Origin: CADAWZ01 sp045114665
GTDB taxonomy: Bacteria > Vulcanimicrobiota > CADAWZ01
Direction: 5' to 3'
Length of the DNA: 6,723 nucleotides
Assembly: GCA_045114665.1 (NCBI GenBank)
Contig: JBGUKW010000148.1
Span: 1-6,723 of the forward strand
Part shown: piece by piece, positions 6,449 to 6,723 of the stretch
Layout: every line of letters begins with the position of its first letter
How positions within the stretch are numbered: the stretch's first letter is position 1
The notes under the pieces: generated by a model
The model's input: only the letters and a program-made list of their open reading frames with translations
Databases searched by the model: none
What the model was told of the DNA's origin: nothing
Program-made: the position numbers and the translations under genes

Positions 6449-6510
6449 TATTAAATGTGAATACTGAAGAGATTAAAAACATTATTTTATTAAAAAATAA
6501 TTCTTTATAG
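6442..6510 (+). pseudogene. Start of a third operon gene, cut after 22 codons (putative)
   Basis: An ATG at 6442 overlaps the end of the peptidase gene and is preceded by a strong AGGTGGT site (6430-6436) with a five-base spacer. This arrangement is typical of translationally coupled operon genes. The frame gives 22 residues, beginning M-L-I-L-N-V-N-T-E-E-I, and ends at TAG (6508-6510). That is too short for most proteins, and the same frame continues straight into a TnpB remnant. I infer that this is the 5' end of a gene truncated by a transposon insertion or deletion. It could instead be a real small peptide, or chance, because AGGTGGT also encodes the last residues of the peptidase. The original product cannot be identified. 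Confidence 0.35.
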
Positions 6511-6666
6511 AAAGATTTGGTAATCTGTAAATGGATTTGTCCTGTTTGTGGTGTTTCTCATGATAGAGATATAAATGCTTCAATAAATATTCTTCATGAA
6601 GGTTTACGCATATTATCCAAACGACGAGCTGAGAAGCTAAAAGAAAATGAAGAATCTAAAAACTAA
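6511..6666 (+). pseudogene. tnpB: 3' remnant of an IS200/IS605-type TnpB (OrfB) gene
   Basis: After the TAG at 6508-6510 the same frame stays open for 51 codons to TAA at 6664-6666. It reads K-D-L-V-I-C-K-W-I-C-P-V-C-G, then H-D-R-D-I-N-A-S-I-N-I-L, then E-G-L-R-I-L. This is the characteristic C-terminus of TnpB/OrfB from IS200/IS605-family elements. C-P-x-C-G is the second half of the zinc knuckle. D-R-D-I-N-A carries the last RuvC catalytic aspartate, and E-G-L-R-I-L is a common tail. Full TnpB proteins have about 350-400 residues. The N-terminal and central parts, including the other RuvC acidic residues and the first cysteine pair, are missing, so the product cannot be a working RNA-guided nuclease. 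No transposon-end hairpin is recognisable in the last 57 bases, though the window stops there. It marks an old insertion or deletion scar. Confidence 0.85.
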
Positions 6667-6723
6667 ACAAAAACTAATAAATAACAAGATTATCTAAAAA
6701 AATATCTCATCTATGCTATATGA

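Noticed and set aside
6667..6723. IS605-type right end or guide RNA downstream of the TnpB remnant
   Set aside because: No convincing hairpin or conserved end is visible in these 57 bases, and the TnpB is only a fragment, so a functional guide RNA cannot be supported.
1..6723. CRISPR array, defence island, prophage or toxin-antitoxin system
   Set aside because: No regularly spaced direct repeats, phage genes or toxin families were seen. The only mobile trace is the TnpB tail, and the DUF1703 fragment alone does not establish a defence role.

Overview
The window is AT-rich DNA (roughly 30% GC by eye) from a bacterium. Evidence for this is the clear Shine-Dalgarno sites, sigma70-type promoter hexamers, hairpin-plus-T-tract terminators and a typical bacterial tRNA-Leu. 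That tRNA gene does not encode its 3' CCA, which weakly argues against enterobacteria. No marker gene fixes the phylum. My best guess is a host-associated or fermentative lineage such as Gastranaerophilales (Melainabacteria), but this rests only on general composition and protein style and is weak.

Layout. The left edge (2-178, +) holds the last 58 codons of a PD-(D/E)XK nuclease-type protein of the DUF1703/AAA-ATPase-like family, closed by a terminator (212-250). Next is an exported calcineurin-like metallophosphoesterase (326-1153, +). A short hairpin (1169-1198) separates it from a convergent tRNA-Leu(GAG) gene (1205-1286, -). The tRNA promoter has perfect consensus hexamers, and its -35 box lies inside the terminator hairpin (1331-1376) of the next minus-strand gene.

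That gene is a radical SAM/SPASM protein (1401-2741, -). Upstream of it on the same strand is a 480-residue TPR-repeat protein (2814-4256, -). A 210-base, very AT-rich divergent intergenic region follows. A plus-strand pair then begins: an MTAP/MTIP-like nucleoside phosphorylase (4467-5153) and, 23 bases on, a HELTH zinc-metallopeptidase-like protein with a probable extra C-terminal domain (5177-6448).

The right edge looks broken. A small ORF with a good ribosome-binding site starts inside the end of the peptidase gene (6442) and stops after 22 codons. Directly after it, in the same frame, lies the 3' end of an IS200/IS605-type TnpB gene (6511-6666): the second zinc-knuckle cysteine pair and the last RuvC motif. 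The simplest reading is that a third operon gene was cut by a transposon that later decayed.

How the genes work together is only partly inferable. The phosphorylase and peptidase are probably co-transcribed, and the TPR and radical SAM genes are neighbours on one strand, though the latter seems to have its own promoter. No complete multi-gene system of known type is present. The least understood parts are the radical SAM/TPR pair and the phosphorylase/peptidase pair.
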